Source: a virus
Length of the DNA: 39,849 bases
IMG/VR virus record: IMGVR_UViG_3300011271_000007
Span: 1 to 39,849 of that record
Strand: one strand, 5' to 3'
Positions 12,189 through 19,812 of the stretch are shown in pieces. The notes under the pieces were generated by a model. The model was not told the DNA's origin, did no database searches, and was given only the letters and a program-made list of their open reading frames with translations. The number at the start of each line of letters is the position of its first letter. Position 1 is the first letter of the stretch. Made by a program: the position numbers and the translations under genes.

Positions 12189-14511
12189 CATCGACAAGGC
12201 CGAAAAGCTCTTCGTCAATCCTACCTGGCGGCTGAACAATCTATATTATATTGTCGACAAGCGCGGCCATAAGATAAAATTCACTTTTAACTGGGCGCAA
12301 AAAGAGCTTTACGAAAGCCTTTGGTATTGTAATGTTATCCTTAAGGCGCGTCAGCTAGGTATTTCCACATTTATATGTCTACTGTTTTTAGACAGATGTT
12401 TATTTAATCCAAACATGAGTGCGGGCATTGTAGCACATACGGTTGAGGATGCCCAAGCTCTTTTTAGGCGTGTTAAGATAGCCTATGACTCATTGCCGGA
12501 TGAGATTAAGGCTATTATCACAGCCGAGAATGACACAGCTAATATGCTCAAATTCAGCAATGGTTCAAGCATTCGCATAGGCACGTCCTTGCGTTCTTCT
12601 ACATTCCAATATCTACATGTATCAGAATTCGGCAAGATCTGTGCCAAATACCCTGATAAGGCGCAAGAAATAGTCACAGGCTCTCTAAATACGGTTGCAG
12701 CAGGGCAATACGTATTCATCGAGTCTACAGCTGAGGGACGCTCTGGGCCGTTCTATGAGATATGCCAAGCAGCACAAAAGGCCAAGATGCTCAAGCGTGA
12801 ACTATCTAAGCTCGACTTCAAGTTTCATTTCTTCCCTTGGTGGAAGGAGCCGGAATATAGAATAGGCAATACTTTTCCTATCACGGGTAATATGGAGAAG
12901 TATTTCATGCACTTGGCTAACTTAGGAATTAATATAGATGAAGAGCAAAAAGCTTGGTACATAGCGCGAGAGACAACACAGCAAGATGATATGAGGCGAG
13001 AATATCCTAGCACGCCAGAGGAATCTTGGGAGGTCGCTCACGAAGGATTGTATTATAGTAGACAAATGAGCCAAGCCCGGGCAGAGAAGCGGGTTGGATT
13101 CGTTCCGTATGATGAAGATTATCCTGTTCATACAGCATGGGATCTAGGATTTAATGACAACACATGCATATGGTTTTTTCAGATCATAGGCAAAGAGATA
13201 CGACTTATAGACTATTGCGAGGGCGGAGACAGTCTACAACATTGGATAGGAGAGGTCAAGAAGCGCGAATATACGTATGACAAACATATAGCGCCTCATG
13301 ACATGATACAAACGGAATATGCGGCGGGTATCACCAGACAGCAGAGCGCAAGAAAGATGGGCATGAACTTTCAAATTGCTAAGAGGGCCGATGTTATTGT
13401 AGGAATTGACGCTGTGAGAACCATGCTTGCTAGATGCTGGTTCGATGAGCGCAAATGTGAAAAAGGGATAAAATGCCTCGACAACTACAAGAAAGACTGG
13501 GATGAGAAGAATGGTACATGGCGGAGCGGACCTTTGCACAACTGGGCTTCGCATGGATGTTTTACGGGAGATACATTGTTGTTGACGCGTTTCGGACGTT
13601 TACCCATAATGTTAATTGAGAAAGACATGGAAATATTGACATTAAAAGGTTGGAAGAAATGCAACAAAGCTATGGTGACCAAGAAAAATGCCCAGCTTGT
13701 GGAAGTCACATTCAAAGACGGTATGAAGGTGAAATGTACGCCGGATCATTTATTTTTAACGGAGAAAGGGTGGATATCAGCAGAAAACCTAGAGAGGAAT
13801 ATAGAGATCCGATCGTCCTTGATTCAATCACAACATATTTTAGAGGATCTTTATATAGAATCTGGCCGCAAGAAAGATATTTTAAAAAAGGTGGATCATA
13901 TTTGCATAGAGATGTTTGGAAGGATGCATTTGGTGAAATACCTAACGGATGTCATATTCACCATAAAGATGAAAATATTAAAAATAATTCACTGTCTAAC
14001 CTTGAATGTTTACCACCAGAAATTCATCTTAGATTCAAGCGGCCAAATTCAAAGGGTTTATCTAACAAAGCAAGAGAAAAAGCGAGCGAATGGCATAAAT
14101 CTGAAGAAGGAAGAGAATGGCATAGAAGACAAGCTATTCGATGCAAAAGTTGGACAAAGTGGAAAAGAGAAGAAAAAGGATGTCCTATATGCAACAAATT
14201 ATATCAAGCACTTGTTAGGAAAAACGGACATGCTCAAAAATATTGCTCTCCAAAATGTAAATCACTTGCGCGTTTTAGGCGTGAAAAGATTAAATGAAAC
14301 AGCAGATGTTTATTGTATAAGTGTTCCTGAAGTCTCACATTTTTCGTTAGCTAATGGCGCTGTCGTGCACAATTCTGATGCTATGAGAACTCTTGCAACT
14401 GGATTACATTTTATCGTGCCAACAGAGGGAATGAACCTTAACTCACAAATATTACAGCAAAAACAATATATGCAGTCTCGCTTTGATCCCTGCAAGCGTC
14501 ATGGGTTTTAA
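12166..14511 (+). CDS. terL: Terminase large subunit, ATPase-nuclease, interrupted by an intein
   Basis: The reading frame of 781 codons encodes the packaging motor. The ATPase has a Walker A variant KARQLGIST at about residues 60-68, a Walker B-like LHVSEFG near 150 and a coupling motif FIESTAEG near 185. The nuclease has WDLGFND (Asp about 326), VGIDAVRT (Asp about 415) and SDAMR (Asp 738) as likely metal ligands. Residues 465-736 are an intein, inserted between ASHG and SDAMR immediately before the final nuclease Asp. Excision would restore a 509-residue protein, normal for the family. The start ATG overlaps the small subunit gene. Confidence 0.92.
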   Translation: MTKAKQSDIDKAEKLFVNPTWRLNNLYYIVDKRGHKIKFTFNWAQKELYESLWYCNVILKARQLGISTFICLLFLDRCLFNPNMSAGIVAHTVEDAQALFRRVKIAYDSLPDEIKAIITAENDTANMLKFSNGSSIRIGTSLRSSTFQYLHVSEFGKICAKYPDKAQEIVTGSLNTVAAGQYVFIESTAEGRSGPFYEICQAAQKAKMLKRELSKLDFKFHFFPWWKEPEYRIGNTFPITGNMEKYFMHLANLGINIDEEQKAWYIARETTQQDDMRREYPSTPEESWEVAHEGLYYSRQMSQARAEKRVGFVPYDEDYPVHTAWDLGFNDNTCIWFFQIIGKEIRLIDYCEGGDSLQHWIGEVKKREYTYDKHIAPHDMIQTEYAAGITRQQSARKMGMNFQIAKRADVIVGIDAVRTMLARCWFDERKCEKGIKCLDNYKKDWDEKNGTWRSGPLHNWASHGCFTGDTLLLTRFGRLPIMLIEKDMEILTLKGWKKCNKAMVTKKNAQLVEVTFKDGMKVKCTPDHLFLTEKGWISAENLERNIEIRSSLIQSQHILEDLYIESGRKKDILKKVDHICIEMFGRMHLVKYLTDVIFTIKMKILKIIHCLTLNVYHQKFILDSSGQIQRVYLTKQEKKRANGINLKKEENGIEDKLFDAKVGQSGKEKKKDVLYATNYIKHLLGKTDMLKNIALQNVNHLRVLGVKRLNETADVYCISVPEVSHFSLANGAVVHNSDAMRTLATGLHFIVPTEGMNLNSQILQQKQYMQSRFDPCKRHGF
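13558..14373 (+). mobile_element. Intein in the terminase large subunit (272 aa)
   Basis: The intein begins with Cys465 in block A (CFTGDTLLLTRFGRLPIMLIE). Block B contains the TPDH motif (Thr and His) followed by LFLTEKGWISAENL. It ends with block F (VYCISVPEVSHFSLANG) and block G (VVHN), followed by Ser as the first C-extein residue. All splicing residues (Cys1, the TxxH pair, the penultimate His, Asn, Ser+1) are present. Between blocks B and F, about 150 residues in the intein frame look non-natural and Lys/Ile-rich. That DNA encodes an HNH endonuclease in another frame. Confidence 0.9.
13770..14297 (+). CDS. HNH homing endonuclease nested out of frame inside the intein
   Basis: In the frame two bases behind the intein frame lies a 175-codon gene from GTG at 13770, with GGAG five bases before it. 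The open frame extends to 13650, with ATG at 13734 as another start. It ends with TGA at 14295-14297. It has an HNH core: LHRDVWKDAFGEIPNGCHIHHKDEN, then NNSLSNLECLP. A phage-typical EWHKSEEGREWHRR repeat segment and a C-terminal zinc element CPIC...YCSPKC follow. These features match stand-alone phage HNH homing enzymes. It lies wholly within the intein and would be translated independently from terminase mRNA, presumably cutting intein-free terminase genes. Confidence 0.88.
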   Translation: MDISRKPREEYRDPIVLDSITTYFRGSLYRIWPQERYFKKGGSYLHRDVWKDAFGEIPNGCHIHHKDENIKNNSLSNLECLPPEIHLRFKRPNSKGLSNKAREKASEWHKSEEGREWHRRQAIRCKSWTKWKREEKGCPICNKLYQALVRKNGHAQKYCSPKCKSLARFRREKIK

Positions 14512-14580
14512 CTAACTTGTCATAATTAAAATTTTAATTTACAGTCATACACAAGCAATCTATTTGTTTGTGGAGGCTAT

Positions 14581-16710
14581 ATTTCATTTTACTATCCGCC
14601 GTGGAACAATGCCTTGGAGCCTAATCAGGGCAATGTTAGGCAATGGTTAGATAATCTTTACTCTAAGTTTCAGCCTATTGAGCAAAGTCGCTGGAATCAG
14701 TCGAACATCGATACATTGTTCTATGCCGGCTCGCAAACTTTTGTGAATCGGTATTTCAACTTCTCGCCTACGACTAGTTACCAACAGTATTATTTTAATT
14801 TGGTGCAACAGCCAGTGAACATTATCACGGGTTATGAGCGACAGCACCGAAAGAATTTCAACTATGTGCCATGTGAGGGGTCGGACCCGCAAACGACAGA
14901 TCAATACACAAAGTTGATAACACATGTTGCTAATATGGGTTGCATTCATGAGCAAAAGAGCAAATGCAAAGAACTTTCGGCGATAGCTGGAATGTGTCTT
15001 GCGCAGCCTTATCTAGATTATTCGGATGATGATGCAGCACAAGGGACGCTTAAGGTTAAGATTTGGGAATATAACGCATTCTTGGTAGATCCCTATTTTC
15101 GCTCGCCAGATATGTCGGATGCACAGTTTGTATGGTGCCAGGAGTATATTAGCAAGAAAGAGGCTGAAAATCGTTTTCCCGAAAAAATGGAAGCGATTAT
15201 GCCTATGGCGGGAACTCCACAGAGATATGGGAGCTTCTATTTCCTGCCAGAAAATTACAATATGGCAAGAAATGACCTCATGGTGCTTTCGTATGTCTGG
15301 TATAAATGGAAGCGAAAGAAACAACGTTTATATAGTAGTTCTCGCAATCAGTTTTTCGATTTTGCAGGCGGTGATCAGAATTTGGAGGCAATATTATACA
15401 ATATCCCGGATATGGAGGTCGTAAATGTTGAAGTACCGACATGGAAGTTGGCTGTCGTGCTCAATGATCAGCTTATGTTTCAAGGGGATAATCCGTTGGG
15501 TTTTGATGGTTGTCCTTTTGTGCCTTACTTTTGGAATTACGAGCCTCACATTAACTATTATGACCTGCGTGTTCGTTCTTTGGTTCGCACTATGCGAGAT
15601 CCTCAATTCCTATTTAACTATAAAGTTATAGTCAATAATGACATTGCAGCGGCTACGATTAATGCTGGCTGGAAGCGAAAGGTAGGGGCGGTTGCTAATG
15701 AAGATAATCTTAAGAAGTCGGGTCAAGGATGGGACGTATTAATTAATGATGGTTTTGAGCTTTCGGATTGCGAAAAGATTGTTCCTAGTGCGGTTCCAGA
15801 AAGTGACCTGGCATTAGCGCAGCAAATGGCGGATTTAATTTATAAGACTTCGGGCATAGATCTAGAAAATTGGTCGGGTCAGAATGACAAGCAGATATCT
15901 AGTTTGACGATGATGCTTAAGCAAGCGGCAAATTTAATGGTTTTTCAGAAGTACTTTGATCAATGGGATTTTTCAGATAAGCTTTTGGGTGATAGAGCGC
16001 TGCAAATTGTACTAAATAATTGGAGCGCAGAGAAAGTTAAGTTGATGATAGGAGAAGAGCCATCACCATATTTTTATTCGAAGATCTTTTCAAAATATCA
16101 AGTGTTAGTAGAGGAGTCGGATTTGACACCGACACAACAGAATTTACAGGCTCAGCAAATGATGGATATTAATCAAGCTTTTGGCAGAGAAGTATTTCCT
16201 GCTTCAATGATTGTTCCTAAGCTTAACATTACAGGTAAGGGTGAGATTATACCATTCTTGCAGCAACAGGAGCAACAGCAGCAGGCTATGCAAGCTGAAG
16301 AGATGAATATCAAGCATACTGTTGAAGAGATGAAGCTTAAAGAATTGATAGCTAAAATTCATAACCAGCTATCACAAGCTCGAGAGCGTGATTCTAGATC
16401 TGAAAGCAATGTAGGGTTGTTTGAAGAACGTATGAGCATGATTAGCAGGAACCATAGTCTTGCAACGAAAGAGAAGGTTGCAGCACTGGCACAATTATTA
16501 GAAACTATTCAGAAATTTGGCGAAGTTGAAACATTCCTTAAATCTAATCAACTTGAGTCCATTAAACTTGACGAAGAAGAGAAAGAGAAAGAATCGAGGC
16601 ATGTTGTAGAGCAAAATGAAGTTTCCAAGAGATTTGTTGAGCAATTAATGGCATCACAACCGCAAAATAAACAACAGAATCAGCCGCAAAATCAAATGCA
16701 AATGATGTAA
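14581..16710 (+). CDS. Portal protein, P22-like
   Basis: This large protein follows terminase and has features of P22-type portals: an N-terminal segment with LFYAGSQTFVNRYFNF, the wing region QPVNIITGYERQHRKNF, a stem containing SGIDLENWSGQNDKQISSL, and a long Gln/Glu-rich helical C-terminus (barrel-like, ending in repeated QNQPQN). From ATT at 14581 it has 709 residues, or 698 from TTG at 14614. Upstream there is no in-frame ATG, GTG or TTG. A strong GGAGG lies at 14572-14576, four bases before the in-frame ATT, while the TTG has no ribosome binding site. It forms the dodecameric DNA gate. Confidence 0.85.
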   Translation: MSFYYPPWNNALEPNQGNVRQWLDNLYSKFQPIEQSRWNQSNIDTLFYAGSQTFVNRYFNFSPTTSYQQYYFNLVQQPVNIITGYERQHRKNFNYVPCEGSDPQTTDQYTKLITHVANMGCIHEQKSKCKELSAIAGMCLAQPYLDYSDDDAAQGTLKVKIWEYNAFLVDPYFRSPDMSDAQFVWCQEYISKKEAENRFPEKMEAIMPMAGTPQRYGSFYFLPENYNMARNDLMVLSYVWYKWKRKKQRLYSSSRNQFFDFAGGDQNLEAILYNIPDMEVVNVEVPTWKLAVVLNDQLMFQGDNPLGFDGCPFVPYFWNYEPHINYYDLRVRSLVRTMRDPQFLFNYKVIVNNDIAAATINAGWKRKVGAVANEDNLKKSGQGWDVLINDGFELSDCEKIVPSAVPESDLALAQQMADLIYKTSGIDLENWSGQNDKQISSLTMMLKQAANLMVFQKYFDQWDFSDKLLGDRALQIVLNNWSAEKVKLMIGEEPSPYFYSKIFSKYQVLVEESDLTPTQQNLQAQQMMDINQAFGREVFPASMIVPKLNITGKGEIIPFLQQQEQQQQAMQAEEMNIKHTVEEMKLKELIAKIHNQLSQARERDSRSESNVGLFEERMSMISRNHSLATKEKVAALAQLLETIQKFGEVETFLKSNQLESIKLDEEEKEKESRHVVEQNEVSKRFVEQLMASQPQNKQQNQPQNQMQMM

Positions 16711-16763
16711 GTAATTTCTTGAACAATATGAATGTAAAGTTATACTAGATTTAAAAGATTAAA

Positions 16764-16779
16764 TAAGCCAAATGGCTTA
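16764..16779 (+). other. Small hairpin abutting a ribosome binding site
   Basis: TAAGCC and GGCTTA flank AAAT, and the right arm runs directly into the AAGGAG ribosome binding site of the gene at 16790. It may modulate translation or protect the 5' end. Confidence 0.35.
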
Positions 16780-16789
16780 AGGAGTATGT

Positions 16790-17014
16790 ATGGCAGGCGG
16801 TCAAAGAATTGACGATCATGGTTTTTGGGCGGGTGGGAAGTCGAAAGATTCTGTTTTCCCTGATGGACCACATAAAGCGAAAGATTATAATTCTGATGGA
16901 CATATGGGTACATTGTCAAATTATGAGGATACCAACGAAAAGATTCAAGCTCAGCAAGAGATGAATGTTAAAAAGCAAAAAGGCCATCCTCAGAAGCCTG
17001 GACACAGAAACTAA
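16790..17014 (+). CDS. Small conserved structural-region protein (74 aa)
   Basis: ATG at 16790 has an AAGGAG site. The product is Gly/Lys/His-rich and probably disordered (MAGGQRIDDHGFWAGGKSKD, ending KKQKGHPQKPGHRN). Similar MAGG-starting small proteins lie after the portal gene in related phages, to my recollection. Its role is unknown, possibly a minor virion component. Confidence 0.65.
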   Translation: MAGGQRIDDHGFWAGGKSKDSVFPDGPHKAKDYNSDGHMGTLSNYEDTNEKIQAQQEMNVKKQKGHPQKPGHRN

Positions 17015-17119
17015 TTTTACCCCTTTAAAAAAGGGTGCTGAAGCCGAACAGTAAATGCGGCTAGTTTGTCGGCAACGATATGCAGAATATCTAGAGAGTC
17101 AGTCTCTCAACGAATTCAA

Positions 17120-17168
17120 GGTTTCGCCTAGGTTTAACCCTAGACTAAAATAACCTAGGACGTAATTA
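17120..17168 (+). promoter_or_regulatory. Leader motif upstream of the 88-residue gene (copy 1)
   Basis: In the 164-base gap 17015-17177, GGTTTCGC (17120-17127) is followed 31 bases later by GACGTAATTA (17159-17168) and then AAGGAG. The same two blocks in the same order precede the capsid gene. CCTAGG at 17127-17132 and 17154-17159 can pair around the intervening bases. GAGAG/CTCTC and GATAT/ATATC hairpins lie just upstream. A structured leader RNA or protein-binding site is likely. Confidence 0.4.
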
Positions 17169-17177
17169 AGGAGCGTT

Positions 17178-17444
17178 ATGAAAACAGGTTTTAAAGACCC
17201 TATTGCTGTTAAAGGCGAATCTAAAAAGATGAAATCGCCCTGGAATTTTGATCAACCTCACTATGATGAACGTTCTAGTTGTTATGTAAATGCTGGATCA
17301 CATTATGGTGTTGGCTTTAAACAGCCAGTTGGACATCAAGGCGACCCAAAGTCAAAAGCTGACACATTACCTGAGCATAAGGTAAAGACTATGAAAGATG
17401 ATCAAGTTCCACGTAGAAATCTTCCTATTGATATGGAACTATGA
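17178..17444 (+). CDS. Small conserved virion-region protein (88 aa)
   Basis: ATG at 17178 follows AAGGAGCG. The protein pattern KTGFKDP, KSPWNFDQPHYDERSSCYVNAGSHYGVGFKQPVGHQG is one I associate with small proteins between portal and scaffold genes in podoviruses with P22-like portals. It is basic, probably extended, and may be packaged in the capsid. It overlaps the next gene by ATGA. Confidence 0.7.
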   Translation: MKTGFKDPIAVKGESKKMKSPWNFDQPHYDERSSCYVNAGSHYGVGFKQPVGHQGDPKSKADTLPEHKVKTMKDDQVPRRNLPIDMEL

Positions 17445-17656
17445 CATACGGGATGAAGGGTGGTGATGCCAACAGACAATCACCTAAGAAGCCTGGAAAG
17501 AATCGTTTTGCTCATGTTGCTAACACTAAATACGGCATGGGTGATAATTACGGTACTGGAATCAAGGCAAAGATAGGACGCATGCGTGATGATTCTGTGG
17601 GCATGGTGGTTTTGACTCCTAAGAAATTAAAGACTCCGCCGAAGAGTCTTGCTTAA
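17441..17656 (+). CDS. Small basic glycine-rich protein (71 aa)
   Basis: ATG at 17441 overlaps the preceding stop in an ATGA junction. The sequence is Gly/Lys/Asp-rich with a repeated YGMGDNYGTGIKAKIG style and KTPPKSLA at the end. The phrase KAKIGRM resembles the 33-residue protein at 19246 (KAKIGHI). No function is known. Its 3' end overlaps the convergent leftward gene by 38 bases. Confidence 0.6.
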   Translation: MTYGMKGGDANRQSPKKPGKNRFAHVANTKYGMGDNYGTGIKAKIGRMRDDSVGMVVLTPKKLKTPPKSLA

Positions 17657-17795
17657 ATTTAAGATAAATTTCCCATTCACCTAGTTTCTTTAATTCATTT
17701 TCAAGTTTTTCATAAGTCCAACCAAAAAATTTATGTGCTACCAAGCAGGCGCAAGCTTCGGGTGAAAACTCAGGATCTAATTTAATATGATACAT
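17619..17795 (-). CDS. Small hypothetical protein (58 aa)
   Basis: The preferred start, ATG at 17795, overlaps the end of the upstream leftward gene by 14 bases. A start at 17867 would overlap far more. The product begins MYHIKLDPEFSPEACACLVAH and has a compact helix with FFGWTYEKLENELKKLGEW. No family is recognised. The last residues are encoded inside the opposing gene at 17441-17656. Confidence 0.45.
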   Translation of the reverse strand: MYHIKLDPEFSPEACACLVAHKFFGWTYEKLENELKKLGEWEIYLKFKQDSSAESLIS

Positions 17796-18312
17796 AATTT
17801 GTTGGGGTTTGGATTGAATAAATCTTTTTAATTCTAATTTCTTGTTCCATTTCTTTTGCGATATCAATCATAATGTTCTTAAACATATCCTCTGACACAT
17901 CATCAGGAAAAGGCTTTTCAAGTTCAGCGCGTTTATTAGAAAATTGACTGATACTCCATGAAACTATCGCACTTTCGGTAACATTTCCTTTTCTATATTG
18001 CTTCCACATTTCACGTGGAGGAATTATCCAGCATATTTCTAGTAAATCTAAATGAGATTTAGCGCGAAATAAATATGAATTTGTTTGTGCTGAAGGTTTT
18101 GTGAGCCTTGGTTGCCAGTATAAACGCTTTGTGGTACCATCATCAGCGGTTCTAGGGTGACCGAATATATATATATATGAAGATCTTGATTGTAGTGCTA
18201 ATGAGAGTGGGTTTTTTTGTAAGCAGTCGGATGCGCCTTGACTAACTCTTTCACCTTGATCTTTTATCAAATGCTCATATCTATCATGGGTTTCTAGTCT
18301 ATTCAATTTCAT
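17782..18312 (-). CDS. Conserved phage protein of unknown function (176 aa)
   Basis: ATG at 18312 is preferred over 18408, where the added residues would overlap the scaffold start. The pattern HPRTADDGTTKRLYWQPRLTKPSAQTNSYLFRA followed by ICWIIPPREMWKQYRKGNVTES occurs in hypothetical proteins of many phages. Its role is unknown. It forms, with the smaller gene behind it, a leftward island between rightward virion genes. A short TA repeat (about 18169-18178) lies inside the coding sequence. Confidence 0.7.
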   Translation of the reverse strand: MKLNRLETHDRYEHLIKDQGERVSQGASDCLQKNPLSLALQSRSSYIYIFGHPRTADDGTTKRLYWQPRLTKPSAQTNSYLFRAKSHLDLLEICWIIPPREMWKQYRKGNVTESAIVSWSISQFSNKRAELEKPFPDDVSEDMFKNIMIDIAKEMEQEIRIKKIYSIQTPTNYVSY

Positions 18313-18392
18313 TGTCTTGCCATCAATTAAATAATTTAGTTTACTAAACTTAAATCCAACCGCAGGCCCGCGTAAGAGGCTAAAGGATATAT

Positions 18393-19043
18393 ATGACAGC
18401 ACCAACACAAGAAAATCAAGCAGAACAACAACAAATAAGCAACAAAGAGCTTAATTTCCGCGCTCTCGAAGCGAAATATCAAAAGCAATTAGATCAAGAA
18501 AGGTCAGAAAAAGAAAGATTAAAAACTGAGTTAGAAGAAAGGTCTAAACTCTCTTTAAAAGATGATGATGACGACTCAGAACCCTATGTTGACCACAAAA
18601 AGCTTAATAAAACACTTAGCAAAATGGGTCAAAATACACAAAGCGAGATCCAAAAGGCAATGGAAATAGCTAAACAATCAGCTAAAGAAGAGTTAAAGCA
18701 GGAAATGTGGCTCGAGCAAAACCAAGACTTCTACGATGTGCTAAAACATGCCGAAAAGTTTGCTCAGCGTGCTCCTAAATTAGCCGCAAACATACTTAGA
18801 ATGCCTGAAGGTTTTGAGAGGCAGCAATTAGTCTATCATAATATCAAGGAATTAGGTTTAGACAAACCAGAACCTAAGCAATCAAGTATTCAAGAAAAGA
18901 TTGATGCTAACAAAAAAAGCCCCTATTATCAACCATCCGGCGTCGGAACAGCTCCATATGCAGGTGCAGGTGATTTTAGTCCTTCTGGTCAAAAGGCTGC
19001 ACACGATAAAATGCAAGAATTAAAAGCGAGGTTAAGAATGTGA
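18393..19043 (+). CDS. Scaffold-like protein
   Basis: ATG at 18393 follows AAAGGATAT. The 216-residue product is highly charged and almost entirely helical: a Gln-rich start, a Lys/Glu coiled coil (FRALEAKYQKQLDQERSEKE), an acidic DDDDD patch and later helices, ending with a basic ELKARLRM. This architecture and its position just before the capsid gene fit an internal scaffolding protein that guides procapsid assembly. There is no sequence motif that proves it. Confidence 0.65.
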   Translation: MTAPTQENQAEQQQISNKELNFRALEAKYQKQLDQERSEKERLKTELEERSKLSLKDDDDDSEPYVDHKKLNKTLSKMGQNTQSEIQKAMEIAKQSAKEELKQEMWLEQNQDFYDVLKHAEKFAQRAPKLAANILRMPEGFERQQLVYHNIKELGLDKPEPKQSSIQEKIDANKKSPYYQPSGVGTAPYAGAGDFSPSGQKAAHDKMQELKARLRM

Positions 19044-19231
19044 TGAAAGATAATCTCACACCACTTGAAAGAGGAATATTTGTCAAAATAGATGAGATTC
19101 AATTAGAACTTCTTAAACAAAAGCCAGGATTCATGTCAAAAGAGGCATATCCAGAAAAATATACTGAAATCTGTGTGAAAGATGAAATAGGAAGATTTTT
19201 GTTTTTTAGATTTTTAAAAGAGTGTGATTAA
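19043..19231 (+). CDS. Small hypothetical protein (62 aa)
   Basis: ATG at 19043 shares its A with the scaffold stop (TGATG). A GTG one codon earlier is an alternative. The 62-residue product is a soluble mixed helical protein with LTPLERGIFVKIDEIQLELL and an aromatic end. It is coupled to the scaffold gene and probably made with it. No family is recognised. Confidence 0.55.
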   Translation: MKDNLTPLERGIFVKIDEIQLELLKQKPGFMSKEAYPEKYTEICVKDEIGRFLFFRFLKECD

Positions 19232-19245
19232 AAATAAGGATATTT

Positions 19246-19347
19246 ATGAAGCATAAAGAAGAAAAAATGCACAAAGAGAAAGGAAAGACCGCTCTTAAAG
19301 CTAAAATCGGTCATATTGACAAGAAAGATCACAAGAAACACAAGTGA
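19246..19347 (+). CDS. Tiny Lys/His-rich protein (33 aa)
   Basis: ATG at 19246 has AAGGATATTT before it and the frame ends with TGA at 19345-19347. The 33 residues are nearly half Lys and His (MKHKEEKMHKEKGKTALKAK, then IGHIDKKDHKKHK). It may be a packaged basic peptide. It shares KAKIG with the protein at 17441. The stop codon overlaps the dispersed palindrome. Confidence 0.5.
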   Translation: MKHKEEKMHKEKGKTALKAKIGHIDKKDHKKHK

Positions 19348-19365
19348 TGTAAAGCTGTTTTATAT
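19347..19365. promoter_or_regulatory. Dispersed palindrome, site 3
   Basis: ATGTAAAGCTGTTTTATAT differs from the copies at 5750 and 23378 by one base in the right arm. It lies between the stop of the 33-residue gene and the 3' end of the leftward tRNA. Confidence 0.45.
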
Positions 19366-19372
19366 TTAAAAA

Positions 19373-19444
19373 CTCCGGAGGTAGGTTTCGAACCTACGAC
19401 CTAGCGATTAACAGTCGCTTGCTCTACCTCTGAGCTACTCCGGA
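19373..19444 (-). tRNA. tRNA-Asn (GTT anticodon)
   Basis: The minus strand folds as a 72-base cloverleaf: acceptor TCCGGAG/CTCCGGA (7 bp), D-arm GCTC/GAGC, anticodon stem AGCGA/TCGCT with loop CTGTTAA (anticodon GTT), variable AGGTC, T-arm GTAGG-TTCGAAA-CCTAC, and discriminator G as expected for Asn. CCA is not encoded, and TTTTT follows. The 5' ten bases overlap the 3' end of a leftward nuclease-like gene. Confidence 0.95.
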
Positions 19445-19812
19445 ATAAGTTTAACTTTAAATTCTTGATATTTATTTAATGAAATTTGCCTAGAAGATTC
19501 AATCTTTTCGGAAGGAATTTCATATATTTCTATTTCTGATGTTACAATGAAAACCCAATCACAAGAATTCTGATCAAATTTTTTAATCTGGGAGTTTGGT
19601 TGATTTCCTCCAGAAGTGCGAATCGATGCAGAAAAAATACCATATTTAGTTCTGTAGGAACACGAGATAACCTTAATTTTGTAAAGATCTAACCCATCAT
19701 CAAATATTAAATTGTAATCACAAGGTTCTAAGGGAATACTTACCATACCTCGTAAAGCATAATATGAGATTGCAATTCCTACAGATCCTTTTCCTTTTAT
19801 CATTCCAATCAT
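19435..19812 (-). CDS. Degenerate PD-(D/E)XK nuclease of the group I intron-associated (I-Ssp6803I-like) type
   Basis: The 125-residue protein follows the outline of PDDEXK_5 endonucleases: KGKGSVGIAISYYALRGMVSIPLEP, then DYNLIFDDGLDLYKIKVIS and a KYGIFSASIRTSGGN segment, ending with an FDQNSCDWVFIV pattern. In the family the core usually reads YDL and later QVK. Here these positions read YNL and KVI, so catalysis may be lost. Its stop codon TAG is formed by bases 8-10 of the downstream tRNA-Asn. I infer a homing-nuclease descendant. Family assignment is from pattern memory and is moderate. Confidence 0.6.
   Translation of the reverse strand: MIGMIKGKGSVGIAISYYALRGMVSIPLEPCDYNLIFDDGLDLYKIKVISCSYRTKYGIFSASIRTSGGNQPNSQIKKFDQNSCDWVFIVTSEIEIYEIPSEKIESSRQISLNKYQEFKVKLIPE

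Noticed and set aside
13650-13769. N-terminal extension of the nested HNH gene with a CPACG zinc-finger-like motif
   Set aside because: This part overlaps intein block B and the cysteine pair is probably a by-product of the intein codons. The GTG at 13770 with GGAG is the better start.
14614-14616. TTG as the portal start
   Set aside because: There is no Shine-Dalgarno sequence, whereas GGAGG is placed correctly for ATT at 14581.
15013-15606. Several frames opposite and within the portal gene
   Set aside because: They have no ribosome sites and odd composition, and the portal frame explains the DNA.
17015-17177. Hammerhead ribozyme in the leader
   Set aside because: I looked for the CTGANGA...GAAA core. 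CTGAAGC is present but not the required core.
18165-18180. TA dinucleotide run
   Set aside because: It is short, lies in coding sequence and encodes ordinary Tyr/Ile residues.
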